This document shows, piece by piece, positions 35,359-47,500 of a stretch of 64,000 nt of DNA; position 1 is the stretch's first letter; every line of letters starts with the position of its first letter. The translations under genes and the position numbers were made by a program. This stretch comes from Rhodopirellula europaea 6C. GTDB lineage: Bacteria; Planctomycetota; Planctomycetia; Pirellulales; Pirellulaceae. The stretch is from NCBI RefSeq assembly GCF_000338295.1, contig NZ_ANMO01000117.1:1-64000 (forward strand). The letters run 5' to 3'. The notes under the pieces are model-generated. The model worked only from the letters and a program-made list of their open reading frames with translations, was not told where the DNA came from and made no database searches.

Positions 35359-36074
35359 AAGCGACTGGTCATACTCCTACTAAAAGGCAAACACCCCACC
35401 CTCGGACTGCAGTTTTCAGTCATTCGAAGGCCCAACTGAATCTCGCATCCAAACTGGATTTGCATGCGAGATATTGGCAGCGGTACTCGCATGCGTTTGG
35501 CAAGCGTTGCACCTAAAATGGGATTTCTCTATGAGGGCTATCGAGTTGAACTGAGTCGAATTGATGCTTGTTCACCTGTACGCCGGTCCATAGACGCATC
35601 ATTCGACAATCATCAATCCTTGAAGCAAAAATTGGAAAGATTGCTTCAGCGACTCGAATGCTGATCTGCGGCGCTGTAGAATGAGCGGGTGAATTGCTGC
35701 GATCCGCAATTCGCTTGTCATGTCGTTGCATTGGTTCGCAGGCTCGGCAGTTGTTCGCTTTCAAGGCGGATGCGCTGGGGTGCCTGTCGCAGTGCAATCT
35801 CCACTGGGGATAGCACGACGCGCCTCACGGTGCTAATTGCGGCATAGCAGTTCGGATTGAGACGGCGAAGAAGACTGCGAAACCGAAGGAATGATTGACT
35901 ATTTAGTGTGTGTGGCTGTGTCGTGAATCTGAAGCTTGGAGCTTGCAAAACCTATCCACGTAGGATGTTCTCGTCGGAACATTAAATGGGCGGGATGACA
36001 CAGAAACAGTGTTTGTAAACGAAGCCTTGGTTGAGGCGGCAACCAAGGTGAGTGAACGTTAGGCGAGTGATCTG
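35359..36074. other. Long intergenic region with short inverted repeats, no supported gene
   Basis: 716 bases before the PAS-LuxR gene. Features: an inverted TCTCGCAT (35441-35448)/ATGCGAGA (35464-35471) around a 15-base loop; a further GCATGCG near 35490; and AAGCTT-GG-AGCTT near 35933. A 66-codon frame at 35464-35664 has no ribosome site or recognisable family, so I do not call it. Gene-free spacing of this size could hide an RNA. Confidence 0.45.
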
Positions 36075-37496
36075 ATGACATCGAATTCGAAAGACTCCAA
36101 ACGCGTTCAGTCCGATCAAAGAATCGATGTTGCTCATCAACCCGTCGTGAATCTCGGAAGTGCTCTTGATGAGTTTGAGATTGGTTTCGTTCGTCTTGAG
36201 ACCGCCACGACAGTCGTGCAAGATATCAACAGAACTCTCGCGAAAATGATTGGTCGCGAAGGAAGCGATCTCATTCAAAAGCCATTCTCCCGATGGGTCG
36301 ATGAGGAACAACGGTCAGGATTCATTGAACTCGTCGAAAGGCTTCGGCAAAGCTCGAATAAGAGTGTCGTGGGAGTGTTCCCCGTGTCAAATAGCAACAA
36401 CACGAAGGTTTGGTTGCGGTACACATTCGTTGCAAATCAAGTTGGTGATCAACACTGCGATATCGTCAATGTGACGGCGATCGATGTAACTCAAGCGAAA
36501 AATACCGAAGAAGAGTTGCGATTGGCAAATGACCGATTTAATTCGGCCCAAGCAAATTCTCGAGTCGGCAGTTGGGAGTGGGTGGAGGGTGAACAAGTCG
36601 CGTGGTGGTCAAAGCAGCTGTATGATCTGCACGGCATGGATCCATCGCTAGGACCACCCACTTTTGAAGAGTTCATTGAGCTGGTCAATCCAGATGATCG
36701 CGAGAAGATAGTCGAGGTCAATCGTCCGCCGTTCGTTGAAGGCGATGTACGCCGGTTTGAGTTTTCGAGCAATCCTGCCTTCGGCCCCATACGGCATTTC
36801 GCTGCCACCGTTTGGTTGACCAGCGTCAACGGAAAGATGGTTCGTCGAGGGACGACTCAGGACATCACCCAGCCTGTTGCGTTGCGGTCGGCTCTTCAGA
36901 AGAGTGAAGAACAGTATCGCGAAATGGTGTTGACCAATGCGGAAGGCAATGCGGTCCTTAATCTCGATGGGAGGCTGCTGCAGGTCGACCGGAGGTTTGC
37001 GTCGATGCTAGGTCAAGAGGTGGATGGAATCATAGGCTTGAATCTCTGCCAATTGGCGGAGGCTGAAAGCGCGAAGCTGATCGAAGACCGAATGCTTCAT
37101 CGAAACAAATCGGAAGCCCACGAGGTCAGGCTTGCTCACAAAAACGGTCACCTTGTGTGGTTGTTGCTGGCTTGTGAGCCGTTAGTCAACGACTCGGATC
37201 AGTTCATCGGAATTCAAGCTCACGCGGTCGACATCACGCATCGCAAGCATGTGGAGACATTGACCAACTTGGCGGCCGAAGCCAAAGAGAAGTTGAAGCG
37301 TTTGACCATTCGCGAACGTCAGGTTCTTGAGCAGATCGTTGAGGGACGGATGAACAAGGTCATCGCGAACCGCTTGGAGATCAGCGAGAAGACCGTCGAG
37401 CGCCACCGTTCGAACTTGATGAAGAAGCTCGATGCACACAGTGTCGCCGAGCTTGTCAAACTATCCATGACCGCTGAAATCATGACAGCAACCTAA
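36075..37496 (+). CDS. LuxR-type regulator with three PAS domains
   Basis: A 473-residue soluble regulator. Residues ~30-145 and ~280-400 are PAS domains (LDGRLLQVDRRFASMLGQEV, then HKNGHLVWLLLACEPLVN and AHAVDITHRKH); residues ~150-275 form a PAS_3-type fold (RVGSWEWVEGEQVAWWSKQL). The C-terminal ~409-465 is a LuxR/FixJ helix-turn-helix (LTIRERQVLEQIVEGRMNKV, then ISEKTVERHRSNLMKKL). There is no receiver or kinase domain, so a signal sensed directly by PAS domains would control DNA binding. The ligand is unknown. It is monocistronic, preceded by a long gene-free stretch and followed by another, so its target cannot be inferred from neighbours. Confidence 0.92.
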   Translation: MTSNSKDSKRVQSDQRIDVAHQPVVNLGSALDEFEIGFVRLETATTVVQDINRTLAKMIGREGSDLIQKPFSRWVDEEQRSGFIELVERLRQSSNKSVVGVFPVSNSNNTKVWLRYTFVANQVGDQHCDIVNVTAIDVTQAKNTEEELRLANDRFNSAQANSRVGSWEWVEGEQVAWWSKQLYDLHGMDPSLGPPTFEEFIELVNPDDREKIVEVNRPPFVEGDVRRFEFSSNPAFGPIRHFAATVWLTSVNGKMVRRGTTQDITQPVALRSALQKSEEQYREMVLTNAEGNAVLNLDGRLLQVDRRFASMLGQEVDGIIGLNLCQLAEAESAKLIEDRMLHRNKSEAHEVRLAHKNGHLVWLLLACEPLVNDSDQFIGIQAHAVDITHRKHVETLTNLAAEAKEKLKRLTIRERQVLEQIVEGRMNKVIANRLEISEKTVERHRSNLMKKLDAHSVAELVKLSMTAEIMTAT

Positions 37497-37881
37497 CATT
37501 TTTTCAGTCGAGTTATGCTGCGATGTCAGGCGTTCAACGATCGATGCCATGACGGTGGACATATCCAGTTGGGCTTCCATCCGAACAGAAAGTTCTGTCC
37601 ATAAAGCAGGCAAGCTCGGCCAGCATCCCTGGTGACTCTCCTTTGCCCCAAGGCGAGTCGAGTGGATGCTGACCGAGCTTTGCTCTTTGCCCCATAACAG
37701 TATCGATCAAAAAGACTTCATAGGTGGGAATGTTTCCGGAAATTGAGGGGCATCCCCATCCGGGTGAGCAAACTGAGCGTTCAAGGTGGCGTAATTTAAT
37801 TTCTTCTGGGGTGAAGATCGATCTTTGTAGAGGTGTGAGCGTTTGGTTGCCAATCGTGAGCCACCCATTTGGGAGAAACCT
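37497..37881. other. Intergenic region with an uncertain minus-strand frame
   Basis: A 118-codon minus-strand frame spans 37534-37890 and contains some plausible segments (YEVFLIDTVMGQ), but it overlaps the start of the plus-strand frame at 37882, has no family match and no clear ribosome site. I do not call it as a gene. Confidence 0.35.
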
Positions 37882-38145
37882 ATGTTTCAACTGACTGCTG
37901 ACATTGCTGCCGATTCAGCGAATAGGAAGAGTTGCCAGCCAACGATTTCGGAGCTGCGCGAATACGGAGATGCCGCTTGTTGTTCTGGCCGTCTGGTGGG
38001 AACCAAGTCGCCATTGGCGATCGGCGTTATAGCGCAAACCTCGCCTGCCAAGGATGAAGTGTCATGTAGCAACTACGCGACAAGAGAGATGGCGTCGCGA
38101 CGTGACATCGTCGATCGCAATGGCTGCAAGGTGCAAAGGCTATAG
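37882..38145 (+). CDS. Hypothetical small protein
   Basis: An 87-residue frame starting at an ATG with GGGAG placed eight to ten bases upstream, a better context than the longer frame from 37843. Sequence begins MFQLTADIAADSANRKSC and contains five cysteines, without a membrane segment or a family I recognise. It is isolated between the PAS-LuxR gene and the FadL-type gene. Could be a real small protein or chance. Confidence 0.3.
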   Translation: MFQLTADIAADSANRKSCQPTISELREYGDAACCSGRLVGTKSPLAIGVIAQTSPAKDEVSCSNYATREMASRRDIVDRNGCKVQRL

Positions 38146-38238
38146 AGTTGCACTGCGAAGTCAGCGGGGAACCGCATCGCGAGGGGCAGATCGCGAAGAC
38201 GGTTGAAGTTGGTGGTGCGTGAGGCCGCTGTTTGCGAA

Positions 38239-39504
38239 CTACTGCTTCATCACGATGCCGAAGCTGAGGAAGTCAGCCGACAATCGGTTTGAAATTGATG
38301 ATCCGGGAACAGCACCCACACCGGGCAGAATGACCGCCCCCGTACGAGTGTTTTCGAAGTAGTGCGACCATGCGACGTTCACGGCGACTTTCTCATTGAG
38401 CTTGTACGAACCGCCCATGCTCAGCACATGTTCGTAGATCAAAGGCGATGCCATATTGAAGAATGATTCGCTCTCTCGGATTGGATTTTGGTTGTAGCTG
38501 TAACCACCACGAAGGACCAATCGTTCGCCAACCGAGCGTTGTGCTCCTAATGCGAGAGCGAAGACGCTGCTCCAGTCCAAACCGCCCAGCTTTCCGGTTC
38601 CGTCGTAAGTAGCGTCATCACCGAAACCGTCCGCGTTCGCATAGTCAAAGTAGCGGATATCCGCCGCGAAAAGCCATTGGTCGAAACCGGTGTAGCCCGT
38701 TCCCAGTGATAACACTGAGGGCAGGTCGATATCAGCGGTTAGAGTTCTCGGCAATCCATTCTCGTCCGCTCCGGTGAACTCGAAGGTCTCCATCCACGCT
38801 TTGCTTTTGTAGGACGCGCCCAATTGCCATTCCGGCGTCATCAAAAAGTAGGTGCCGAGCTGAAAGCCACCGCCCCAGTGGTAGTGGGTCGCGCGACCAG
38901 ACGAATATGTATTGTCTCCATTCACTGAATCGAAGACGAAGGGTTCAATACCGATTTGGCCGGTCGTGACCAATGGTCCAGCCGCAAACGACATCCGTTC
39001 GGTGACGGCCATCGACAAAACCGGTGCGATCTGCAGGAAAGATGCTTCTGACGTGATTTGTCCGAGTCCGGTCGGTTGTGGGGCGAGAACCGGGTTGGTC
39101 GTGCTAGCAGGAAGACTGGTTTTGAAACCAGCCACTGAGTTGACCCCCAAACCGAACGTGAAGCGTGGATCCTGCAGGCGGTGGGTCCAGGCGAAGTTAG
39201 GTACTGGAAACGTTCCCGGATCCGCATCTGTTGAACCAGTCGTACCGCCGACAGTGGAAGTCACATTGTGTTCGGCGAACAACAGGTCAACGCCGACTTC
39301 CAATTCTGTATTCTCCATGCCGCTGATCGAGGCTGGATTCCAGTACATCGCGCTGAGTGCGCTGATGGGAGCGGCCGTGGAAGCGCCGCCCATGCTGCGG
39401 TTGACTGGCCCCGCGGACGATATGTACACGCCTTGCGAATACGTCAGATTCGCCATCGAGGTAACCAGCAGCATTGCTACGAGCGAAAGAAGTCTCTTGT
39501 CCAT
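38239..39504 (-). CDS. FadL/TodX-type outer membrane transport protein
   Basis: A 421-residue outer membrane protein of the OMPP1/FadL/TodX family. A signal peptide (1-23, ending TYSQG) is followed by the family N-terminus GVYISSAGPVNRSMGGASTA (the plug region, with the ...A-MYWNPA-- turn seen as SAMYWNPASISGM). Alternating beta strands run to the C-terminus (VAVNVAWSHYFENTRTGAV), ending SFGIVMKQ. FadL proteins carry long-chain fatty acids or hydrophobic compounds across the outer membrane, which supports a Gram-negative-type envelope. It lies 268 bases downstream of the hotdog-methyltransferase gene on the same strand. Confidence 0.93.
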   Translation of the reverse strand: MDKRLLSLVAMLLVTSMANLTYSQGVYISSAGPVNRSMGGASTAAPISALSAMYWNPASISGMENTELEVGVDLLFAEHNVTSTVGGTTGSTDADPGTFPVPNFAWTHRLQDPRFTFGLGVNSVAGFKTSLPASTTNPVLAPQPTGLGQITSEASFLQIAPVLSMAVTERMSFAAGPLVTTGQIGIEPFVFDSVNGDNTYSSGRATHYHWGGGFQLGTYFLMTPEWQLGASYKSKAWMETFEFTGADENGLPRTLTADIDLPSVLSLGTGYTGFDQWLFAADIRYFDYANADGFGDDATYDGTGKLGGLDWSSVFALALGAQRSVGERLVLRGGYSYNQNPIRESESFFNMASPLIYEHVLSMGGSYKLNEKVAVNVAWSHYFENTRTGAVILPGVGAVPGSSISNRLSADFLSFGIVMKQ

Positions 39505-39772
39505 TCGAATTGCCCCAACGATTGATCATTGCATCTGTCGACTGACCGAACATCTCGGTACCTTCGATCAGATCGGTTCAATCGTTACGACTGGCCTGAA
39601 ATTCCGTGCAGACCGCTACAGTTTCACAGTGTGCTCAGAAAACAGCCCCCCTGCGTGACCAGGCACCGTAGTGTTCGCAAGACCGGTCGTCAGTTGCTGA
39701 ATCAAACATCCGCGAGCCGGCGAAACGTTCACAACAGTTCCGTTTGTTTCCGCGAAGTCTCATTTGGAGCGT

Positions 39773-41152
39773 CTACTTTGATCCAACGGCAAATTGATAG
39801 GTTGCCAGAACGGGATCATCCAACCCGAGGTATTCCCCAACGGTGGTGGTCTTGGTTTGCGGTAGATCGCAGGTCAGGAAGAAGTCGGTAGGCGAATTGC
39901 TGCCGAAGATAAATCGTTCGCCCAATTCTTCCATCCCGTCCGTGAATTTCTTGATGTCCGGTGAAGGCACGGTTCCTTCCACGACGTTTTCGCGAACGAG
40001 ATCGCACCACAGCAAGCTGTTGGGATGTTGCAACAAAGAAGCCATGTCGCGGAGGATTTGCCGATTCTCCTCGCGGGTAAAATACATCGAACAACCCTCG
40101 AAGACGACGGCGGTCGGACGTTTGGGATCAAATTGTGGGTTCTGGAGCAAGAGTTGCGAGATCTTGTCGACTTTGAAGTCAGCCGACATCGAATGCCGCC
40201 TCACACCTGCATCGGGTTTCATCTCCGCGATGACTCGGTCACGTTCCTCGAGCATCTCCGGCAGATCCAATTCGAAGAACGTGGGGCGTCCCAGCTCTTC
40301 ATTCATGCGGAACGGGCGCATGTCCAAGCCAACGCCAAGGATGACCACCTGTTCGATGTTCTCAACGCTTCGAAGCGTTTCATCGATGTGCCGAGTGCGT
40401 GCGAGGACCATGTCCTTCAATTGCGGCAGCACTCCGTTGAGCCGGTTGGCGAGCAATTCGCCGTGAGGACCGGCGGCCTGCCGTTCGTGACTTTGATCCA
40501 CTCGAATGTTCTTGCTCTCCGATGACGCGCGAAGGCCAGCGATCATTCGAGCGGAGGCTTTTAGCTTTTGTTTGAAGATCGGTGAGATACGAGGGTTGGA
40601 CTTGGTCGGTTTCAATTGAATAGATGGTTGTGCGAAATATCTCATGTCTGCTTCCGCGACCAGTTCACCATTCGAGGTGAAGACGACCGGCAGAGTGACG
40701 AGAACGCGTTTTCCACTGAAGTAGCGCTGTTGGACCGTCCGGGCAATGTTCGCCGGGATATCGCACGTTGCCTTCAGGTGACCCGTGCTCGGGTTGCGAT
40801 ACTTCACATCCATTGCGGCCAACCACAAAGACGCCGATTCCTCGTCGCTGCATCGATGGATACCGGCCAATGGTACTCCACGCAAAAGTGTTGTCAGTGC
40901 AAGACCGCCGGTGTAATCCGCAGACAAAGAGATCAAAGCGGCTTGGTGTGTTCCGTGTTGATTGGTGGATGCTTTTGTTAAAGGCAACACTGATTCACAG
41001 CCGCCTTCTGTCACGGATGTGACCTTCCACTGCACCGCTTTCAGAACTGGGATGGCGCTGTGCAAGAGTTCCGTCATCAACTCAGGATTCACTCGTTGCT
41101 CATAATCTTCTTCCCAGCTAACCGCTGGCTTTCCATCCACTGATGTAAGCAT
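39773..41152 (-). CDS. Hotdog-fold domain fused to an LCM-type SAM methyltransferase
   Basis: A 459-residue two-domain protein starting at an ATG with GGAG six bases upstream. Residues ~20-165 resemble YiiD/DUF4442-type hotdog thioesterase-like domains (ASTNQHGTHQAALISLSADYTGG). Residues ~195-459 match the leucine carboxyl methyltransferase/PPM family: a VVILGVGLDMRPFR motif I with the family's typical R, then FFELDLPEMLEERD, then AVVFEGCSMYFTREE. Bacterial LCM-family enzymes often methylate small or lipid-like carboxylates, and hotdog domains act on acyl thioesters, so an acyl-group substrate is plausible. The catalytic residues of the hotdog half are uncertain. Divergent from the giant hybrid kinase gene. 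Confidence 0.85.
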   Translation of the reverse strand: MLTSVDGKPAVSWEEDYEQRVNPELMTELLHSAIPVLKAVQWKVTSVTEGGCESVLPLTKASTNQHGTHQAALISLSADYTGGLALTTLLRGVPLAGIHRCSDEESASLWLAAMDVKYRNPSTGHLKATCDIPANIARTVQQRYFSGKRVLVTLPVVFTSNGELVAEADMRYFAQPSIQLKPTKSNPRISPIFKQKLKASARMIAGLRASSESKNIRVDQSHERQAAGPHGELLANRLNGVLPQLKDMVLARTRHIDETLRSVENIEQVVILGVGLDMRPFRMNEELGRPTFFELDLPEMLEERDRVIAEMKPDAGVRRHSMSADFKVDKISQLLLQNPQFDPKRPTAVVFEGCSMYFTREENRQILRDMASLLQHPNSLLWCDLVRENVVEGTVPSPDIKKFTDGMEELGERFIFGSNSPTDFFLTCDLPQTKTTTVGEYLGLDDPVLATYQFAVGSK

Positions 41153-41526
41153 GTTCTCTCCAAGTGAGCCTACTAGAGCAGCAAGAACGCGTGTTCACCC
41201 AAGAACACTGAATCCAATCACCTTGAAAGAATCGGGAACTTTGCCAAACGTTCTTTTGGGTTGGCTCGCATCCACATCGCCTCGTGACGAGATGGTTATA
41301 CCAATGGTACGGACACTATTGAGACTTTTTGCGAAGTCAAGTCGAATATTCTGCTCATTTCATTGGTTCGCTAAGAGTAGCACGGATCTGCGCGGTACTG
41401 TTGCACAGGCAAAGTCTAGCCATTGCGTAAGGACGTTGGATTGCCCAAAGAAGCCCAGTGACCAAGGCCCCGAGGTCATGATCGCTTCATCGCAGCAACG
41501 CTCTCAACTATCCTATCGAGGCGAAT
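41153..41526. promoter_or_regulatory. Divergent region between the methyltransferase fusion and the hybrid kinase
   Basis: 374 bases with no supported gene. It must hold the promoters of both divergent genes. GAGG at 41518-41521 sits five bases ahead of the GTG at 41527 and decides the kinase start. Other regulatory sites are not evident. Confidence 0.5.
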
Positions 41527-44500
41527 GTGAGTTCTCTTCCACCGAACCTACCTAGTGCAGCAAACACCGAGCGGTACAACGTCCAAAAGAAGTTGTCCAA
41601 TGCTTCTGTTGTTTCCTGCTTCTCCGCAATCGACACGACAACGGGTGGAAAGGTTATCCTCCGCGAGGTCCCAAAAGTCTTCTTTCAAGAACGCGGTTTT
41701 CATCGCTTCAAAACGGAATCGCGACTCACCTCAGGTATTCACTGCGAAACTTATTCGCGGCCCATCGACTTCATGGTCGGCGAAACTCATTTGCGAGTTG
41801 TCTACCCATTCGTGGAAGGTGTCAGTCTAGCGAGACGGTTCCGAGAACGTCCGCTGACAGCATCCGAAGCAATGTATCTCGCGAAGGATTTGCTCGAAGC
41901 GCTCGAGCAAATACATCGGATTGGATGCATCCATCGGGATATACGCCCATCCAATATCATTGTGCGTGACGACGCACGTTCGGTTCTATGTGGTTACGTC
42001 CCGCTGTGGTGCCCGGAACTGTTTGGGAAAGACGACTTGTTGGCTCGCGAGTGCGCGACTTACACGTCGCCGGAATTGTCCGGAATCATCGATCACGATA
42101 TCAGTGAAACCTCGGATCTCTATTCAGTAGGGCACGTTCTGTATGCTGCTTTGACCGGGGCCCCGGCTTTTGCCGGCGACGTCAGCGAAATTTTGTACCG
42201 GCACATGACCGCGGATCCGGACAGCGGGTGCTACCCAGACGAGACACCATCGGTCGTCATCGCACTGGTAGAAAAACTCATTCGGAAAGAACCACGCGAT
42301 CGTTATCAAAGTGCGTCCGCTGTCCTTGATGACGTGAAGACGATTCTTCATCAATTGGAGATGGGTGGCGTGGCAGATGACTTCGTCATCGGGAACACTG
42401 ACAAGCGGACTGTACTAATTGACCCTGCCTTCGTGGGGAGAGAAGAGCACGTCCGGACGCTTGAGAAGTCGTTGGACAATGTCCTGGATGGACGCTCCGA
42501 ACGCGTGTTGCTGCGAAGCGAATCGGGCATGGGGAAGACCCGATTGCTAAACGAAGTCTCGCGATTGGCTTCGCGCAAGCGATTCTTGGTTCTGCGTGGA
42601 CGATCGCTGCCGGATGCAAACCAGCAGCCTTCGGCAATTTGGTTGCAAGCGATGGATCAGTTAGTCAAACAGTTGACCAACGACCACGACATGCTGGAAC
42701 GGACCCGCGAAAGAATGGAGCCGTATCGTCAGGAAGTCACGACTGCTATGCCGGCATTGGCGAAGGCCTTTGGGTGGGGGAACGCAAAGCTTTCAGGACC
42801 GGATGAATTCGGGCAAGGACGAGTGGTATCCGCGTACCGAACCCTGTTCACGGAATTGGGGACACCTGAAACGAGCGTGATGATTACGCTCGATGATTGT
42901 CAGTGGATGGACGATCAATCCTTTCGCATTCTCCAAGCCATTTGTGAATGCCCCGCCCGACACATCTTTCTTTTCGCGGTGACCCGGCCCGACGAAGGAT
43001 TGTGCAATCGACTCAACGACGATCTGAGTTTTCCTATCAAACTCGAACTCGGACCGCTTACCGATCAAGCGGTTCAGCAACTTGCCGAATCGATGGCAGG
43101 ACGTTTGCCGACCGAAGCGATCGAGGTGGTTCAGCGTTTTGCCGGTGGAAGTCCCTTTATGGCATCCGCGATTGTGCGCGGGTTAGTCGAGTCCAGTGCG
43201 CTTCGTCCATCTGACACGTGTTGGGTGATTGATGATGCAAAATTGTCGAGTTTCCACGCCGCTGATGACGCCAGCGAGATCTTGGTTGATCGTCTGACAC
43301 GACTTCCCGCTGAAACTCGCGAGTTGTTGACCGCCGCGGCGGTGATCGGTCGAGACTTCAATTTGGAAGTTGCGGCCGAGTTGGTAGGGATCCGGCTCGC
43401 CGATGCGCACCGTGCTATTCATCCGGCTCGTGTTCAGCGACTGGTTTGGAGCCGGCCCGACCGTGTGCTTGCTTTCGTGCACGACAAAATCCGTGAATCA
43501 ATTCTGGAGGAATTGACCGCCGAACGTATTCGGTCGATGCACGGTCAGATCGGTCAGTACTACGTCGAAAACGAACCTCTCGAGTTTTTCAAGCTGGCCT
43601 ATCACTTCGATGCCGCTGAGTTGCACGAACAGGCATTGCCATTCGCGTTGAGAGCCGCGGAAATTGCCAGAAACAGCTTCTCGCTCGTCAGTGCGGAAGA
43701 ACAATTGCGGATTGCGACGCGCGCGATTTGTCACGCCGATCGATCCAAGCAACACCACATCGAAATGATGATGAGCGATGTGTTGATGCTGCAGGGCGAG
43801 TATGACAAGTCGGAAGCGTGGCTCGACCTGGCTTACGAAAGCGCCGAGACGGGTACGGACAACGCTCGCGTGCTTCTGAAACGAGGCGAACTGCACTTCA
43901 AACGAGGGAGTAAAAACTTAGCGGTTGAGTGCTTTGAAGCGTCTTTGCGACAACTGAACCAACCGGTTTGCAACAACCGGCTTTCTTTGATGGCACGTAT
44001 TGCGCTGGAGGGGGCTCGTCAGATTCGCAACTCTGTGCTGCCCTGCTTCATCGGACGCCAATGCGGTCAGCCGTCCGAAGAAGAACAAATGTCGCTGTCG
44101 TTGTACAGCCAAATCGCGCATGCCTATTGGTACACGCGTGACAAATACTACACCCTGTGGGCTCACTTGCGTTCCATGAACGCTGCGGAACGCTTTCAGC
44201 CAACTCGATATATGGCGCAATCGTATTCCGAGCACGCGCCGGTGATGACGTTGCTGCGATGGGAGAAACGCGGTGTCGAATACGCGCGACGGTCGCTCGA
44301 GATCCGCAAGGCATTCAGTGACGTTTGGGGACAGGGCCAAACTCGCAACTTCCTCAGCATTTTGTTGCTGTCGTTTTCACGATACGAACAGTGTGTGGAA
44401 CAGGCCGGCCAAGCAGTGAAAATGCTCGAGCGGACAGGTGACTACTGGGAAGTGCACATCGCTCGCTATCAGCTTGCGGCATCGCTCTATCGACTGGGGC

Positions 44501-47500
44501 GGCACAAAGAGGCGCTTGAGCAATCACGCATCAACTTTGAATCCGCGATCAAACGAGGCGACTATCAAGCGACGGGCAATATCATTGACGTGTGGGCTCG
44601 TTCGACCAACGGAGACATTCCTGAAGAGATCATCGAGAACGAATTGGCCCGAGACTTGGCTGATTCCCAAAGAATGAGCCAGGTACTACTGGCGAAGGGC
44701 GTTCGCGAATTCTATCAGGAAGATTTTGCTGAAGCGGTTGAGTCGTTCTCAAGAGCGATCTCCGTCGCGGAAGACACGCGTGTCTCCAACACCTACGTCA
44801 GTCCCGCTTACCCGTGGCTCTGCTCCGCAATGCGGCGACAGTTGGAAACCTCGGTACCGCGAAGCACTCGGCGTCGTCGGAAATCGGTTTGCGAGTTGGG
44901 ACGTGCCACGAAGAAGGCCCTCAAAGTTAGCAAACAGTTCACCAACGAAGTCCCTCACGCGTATCGCGAACGCGGTGCGTATCTGGCCTTGGCCGGAAAA
45001 CTTCGTGCGTCTCAGGCTTGCTTCCAGAAGAGCTTGCAGGTTGCGGAGGCTCAAGGAGCGGTTGTCGCTCACGCGAAAACGATCATCTTGTTCGCCGAAT
45101 ACGCAGCCGAGTTCGGTTGGCCGATCGATAGCGATGCAATCGAAGAAGCCCGTGGGACATTGTCGCAATTGGAATGCAGCGACTACGACGTCAACGAAGG
45201 CGGATCGCTTTCGTTGGTCAATCGATTCGACTCGTTGCTAGCCTCTGGCAGACGAATCGCGACAAGTGTTCTGCCGGAGCAGATCTATCAAGAGGTTCGT
45301 CGTGCGGCGACGAAAATTCTTCGCGGCGAGCAGGTCTTCCTGATCACCCGGACAGAGGATCAAAGATTACGTACCGTTCCGGCCGGCATGCCGTTTGATC
45401 CCGCGATTGTGAATGAAGTCGATCGGACTCGGCAAACCGTCGTTACCGACGTGGAGAACGCCATTTCTGATGGAATTGCGACGACCAAACAAGGCACGTT
45501 CTTGTGCAGTCCGGTGGACGTCAATCATCAGACCATTTCGTACCTCTACGTCAGCAATGAACGGTTTAGCAATCTCTACGATGACGATGAAATCCGTATT
45601 GCCGACTATTTGACATCCGCGGCGGGAGCTGCGATGGAGAAGGCGAATAGTTTTCAACAGCTTCAAGATCTGAACCTGAACCTGGAGAAGAAGGTTCTCG
45701 AGCGGACAGAATCGGTTGTCCGGCACTCGAAAGAACTTGAATTGACTGCTCAGCAGTTGACCGCGACCAAAGAGAAGCTAGAAGTTGCGAAAACGGCGGC
45801 TGAAGAAGCTAACCATGCAAAAAGTGAATTTTTGGCCAGGATGAGCCATGAAATTCGCACGCCGATCACCGGCATCTTGGGATTCACCGAGTTGCTGTTG
45901 CGTGGTGTGGTCACCGACGACGCGGAACGCGAATCGCATTTGCAAACCATTCACTCCAATGGCTTTCATTTGCTTCATCTGCTCAACGATATCTTGGATA
46001 TTTCCAAGATCGAAGCGGACAAGATTGAGACCGAGCGGGTGCTGTGCAATCCAAGCTGGATGGTCCAAGACGTCATCGCGTCGTTGCGTTCCAAAGCGAT
46101 TGAAAAAGAGATTTCCCTTGAAATTCGCGTCGATAGTGATTTCCCCGAAGAGATTTACAGCGATCCGACGCGACTGCGCCAAATTCTCACGAACCTCACC
46201 AGCAATGCGATCAAGTTCACCAACCAAGGTGGCGTGACGATCGCGATCAGTGCCGTTGGTTCGGGTGACGCAGGCAGCAAGATGAAGATTGTCGTGGAAG
46301 ACTCCGGAATCGGCATGACGAAGGAGCAGACCGCCTTCATCTTTGAACCATTCAAGCAAGCGGATGTTTCAACCACGCGGGAATATGGTGGCACCGGATT
46401 GGGCCTTTCCATCAGCAAGCGTTTGGCGGAGGCGCTCGACGGAACGTTGGAAGTCGAAAGCAAGCGAGGTGTCGGAACGCAAATGATTTTGGACTTTAAC
46501 ATCGAGTGCTCGTCGGGTGTTCGAATGCTGAGTCCTGCTGAAGTTCTGTTGCCCAGCAATGGTGTCAAAGACAATCAGTTCGACGTGGTTGATTTGACGG
46601 GGGTCCGTGTGCTGGTGGTGGATGACTGTGAAACGAATCGACGTTTGTTGTCATTGTTGTTGCAAGACGCGGGAGCCGTAGTTGAAATTCGTTGCAATGG
46701 CCAAGACGCCGTCGATACACTGCGAAGCGATCCATCGATGGTCGACATCGTTCTCATGGACATGCAAATGCCGGTGATGGACGGATACACCGCGACGTCG
46801 GCATTGCGGTCGAAGGGGTACCAGACACCAATCGTTGCACTCACCGCGAATGCGATGACCGGTGACGAAATACGTTGTCGCGAAGCGGGGTGCACGGACT
46901 ACCAGACGAAACCGCTTGATCTCAACTCGCTGCTTCGGTGCGTGGCTCGACATACAGATGGCAAGAAACACGACGCATTGACGGTTGCTGCCGGCGAAGA
47001 AGCATTAGCATTCAAAGAGGAAGCAATGCCATTGGTTGAAATGGATTCACAGCCGCAAGTGGAAGGCGAACCGCTTTTTAAATCGAGTGGGGGTATCTCA
47101 CCTGAACATCTGGAAGCCAAAGTTGGTTCGATCGAGGAACAAGAACCATTGGATGACGAAGATGATTCGAAGAAGGAAAAGATCTTCAATTACGATTGGC
47201 TGCATGAGTTTGCTTGCGACTTGATTGACCAACTCGACGAAACGTTGCCGAGCATCATCAACGCTTACGATCGCGGTGATTTGGAGCAAGTTGGCAAGCA
47301 CTTGCATCGGATTCGTGGCTCCGGCGGAACAGTCGGTTTGCAGCAACTATCCGAAATTGCTGCCCAAGGGGAATCAGCGATCGAGGTGTCCGAATGGGAA
47401 ACGCTGCGAAATACACTAACTGAGTTGCAGAGCTTCGTCAGTGAAGCGCTCCAGGAAAAGAATGCGTCTTCGGAAATTGCTTCAAACGATCCGGCCGACG

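Noticed and set aside
41151-41555. 134-codon frame between the methyltransferase fusion and the hybrid kinase
   Set aside because: Overlaps the kinase start, no ribosome site, no family; the region is better read as a divergent promoter region.
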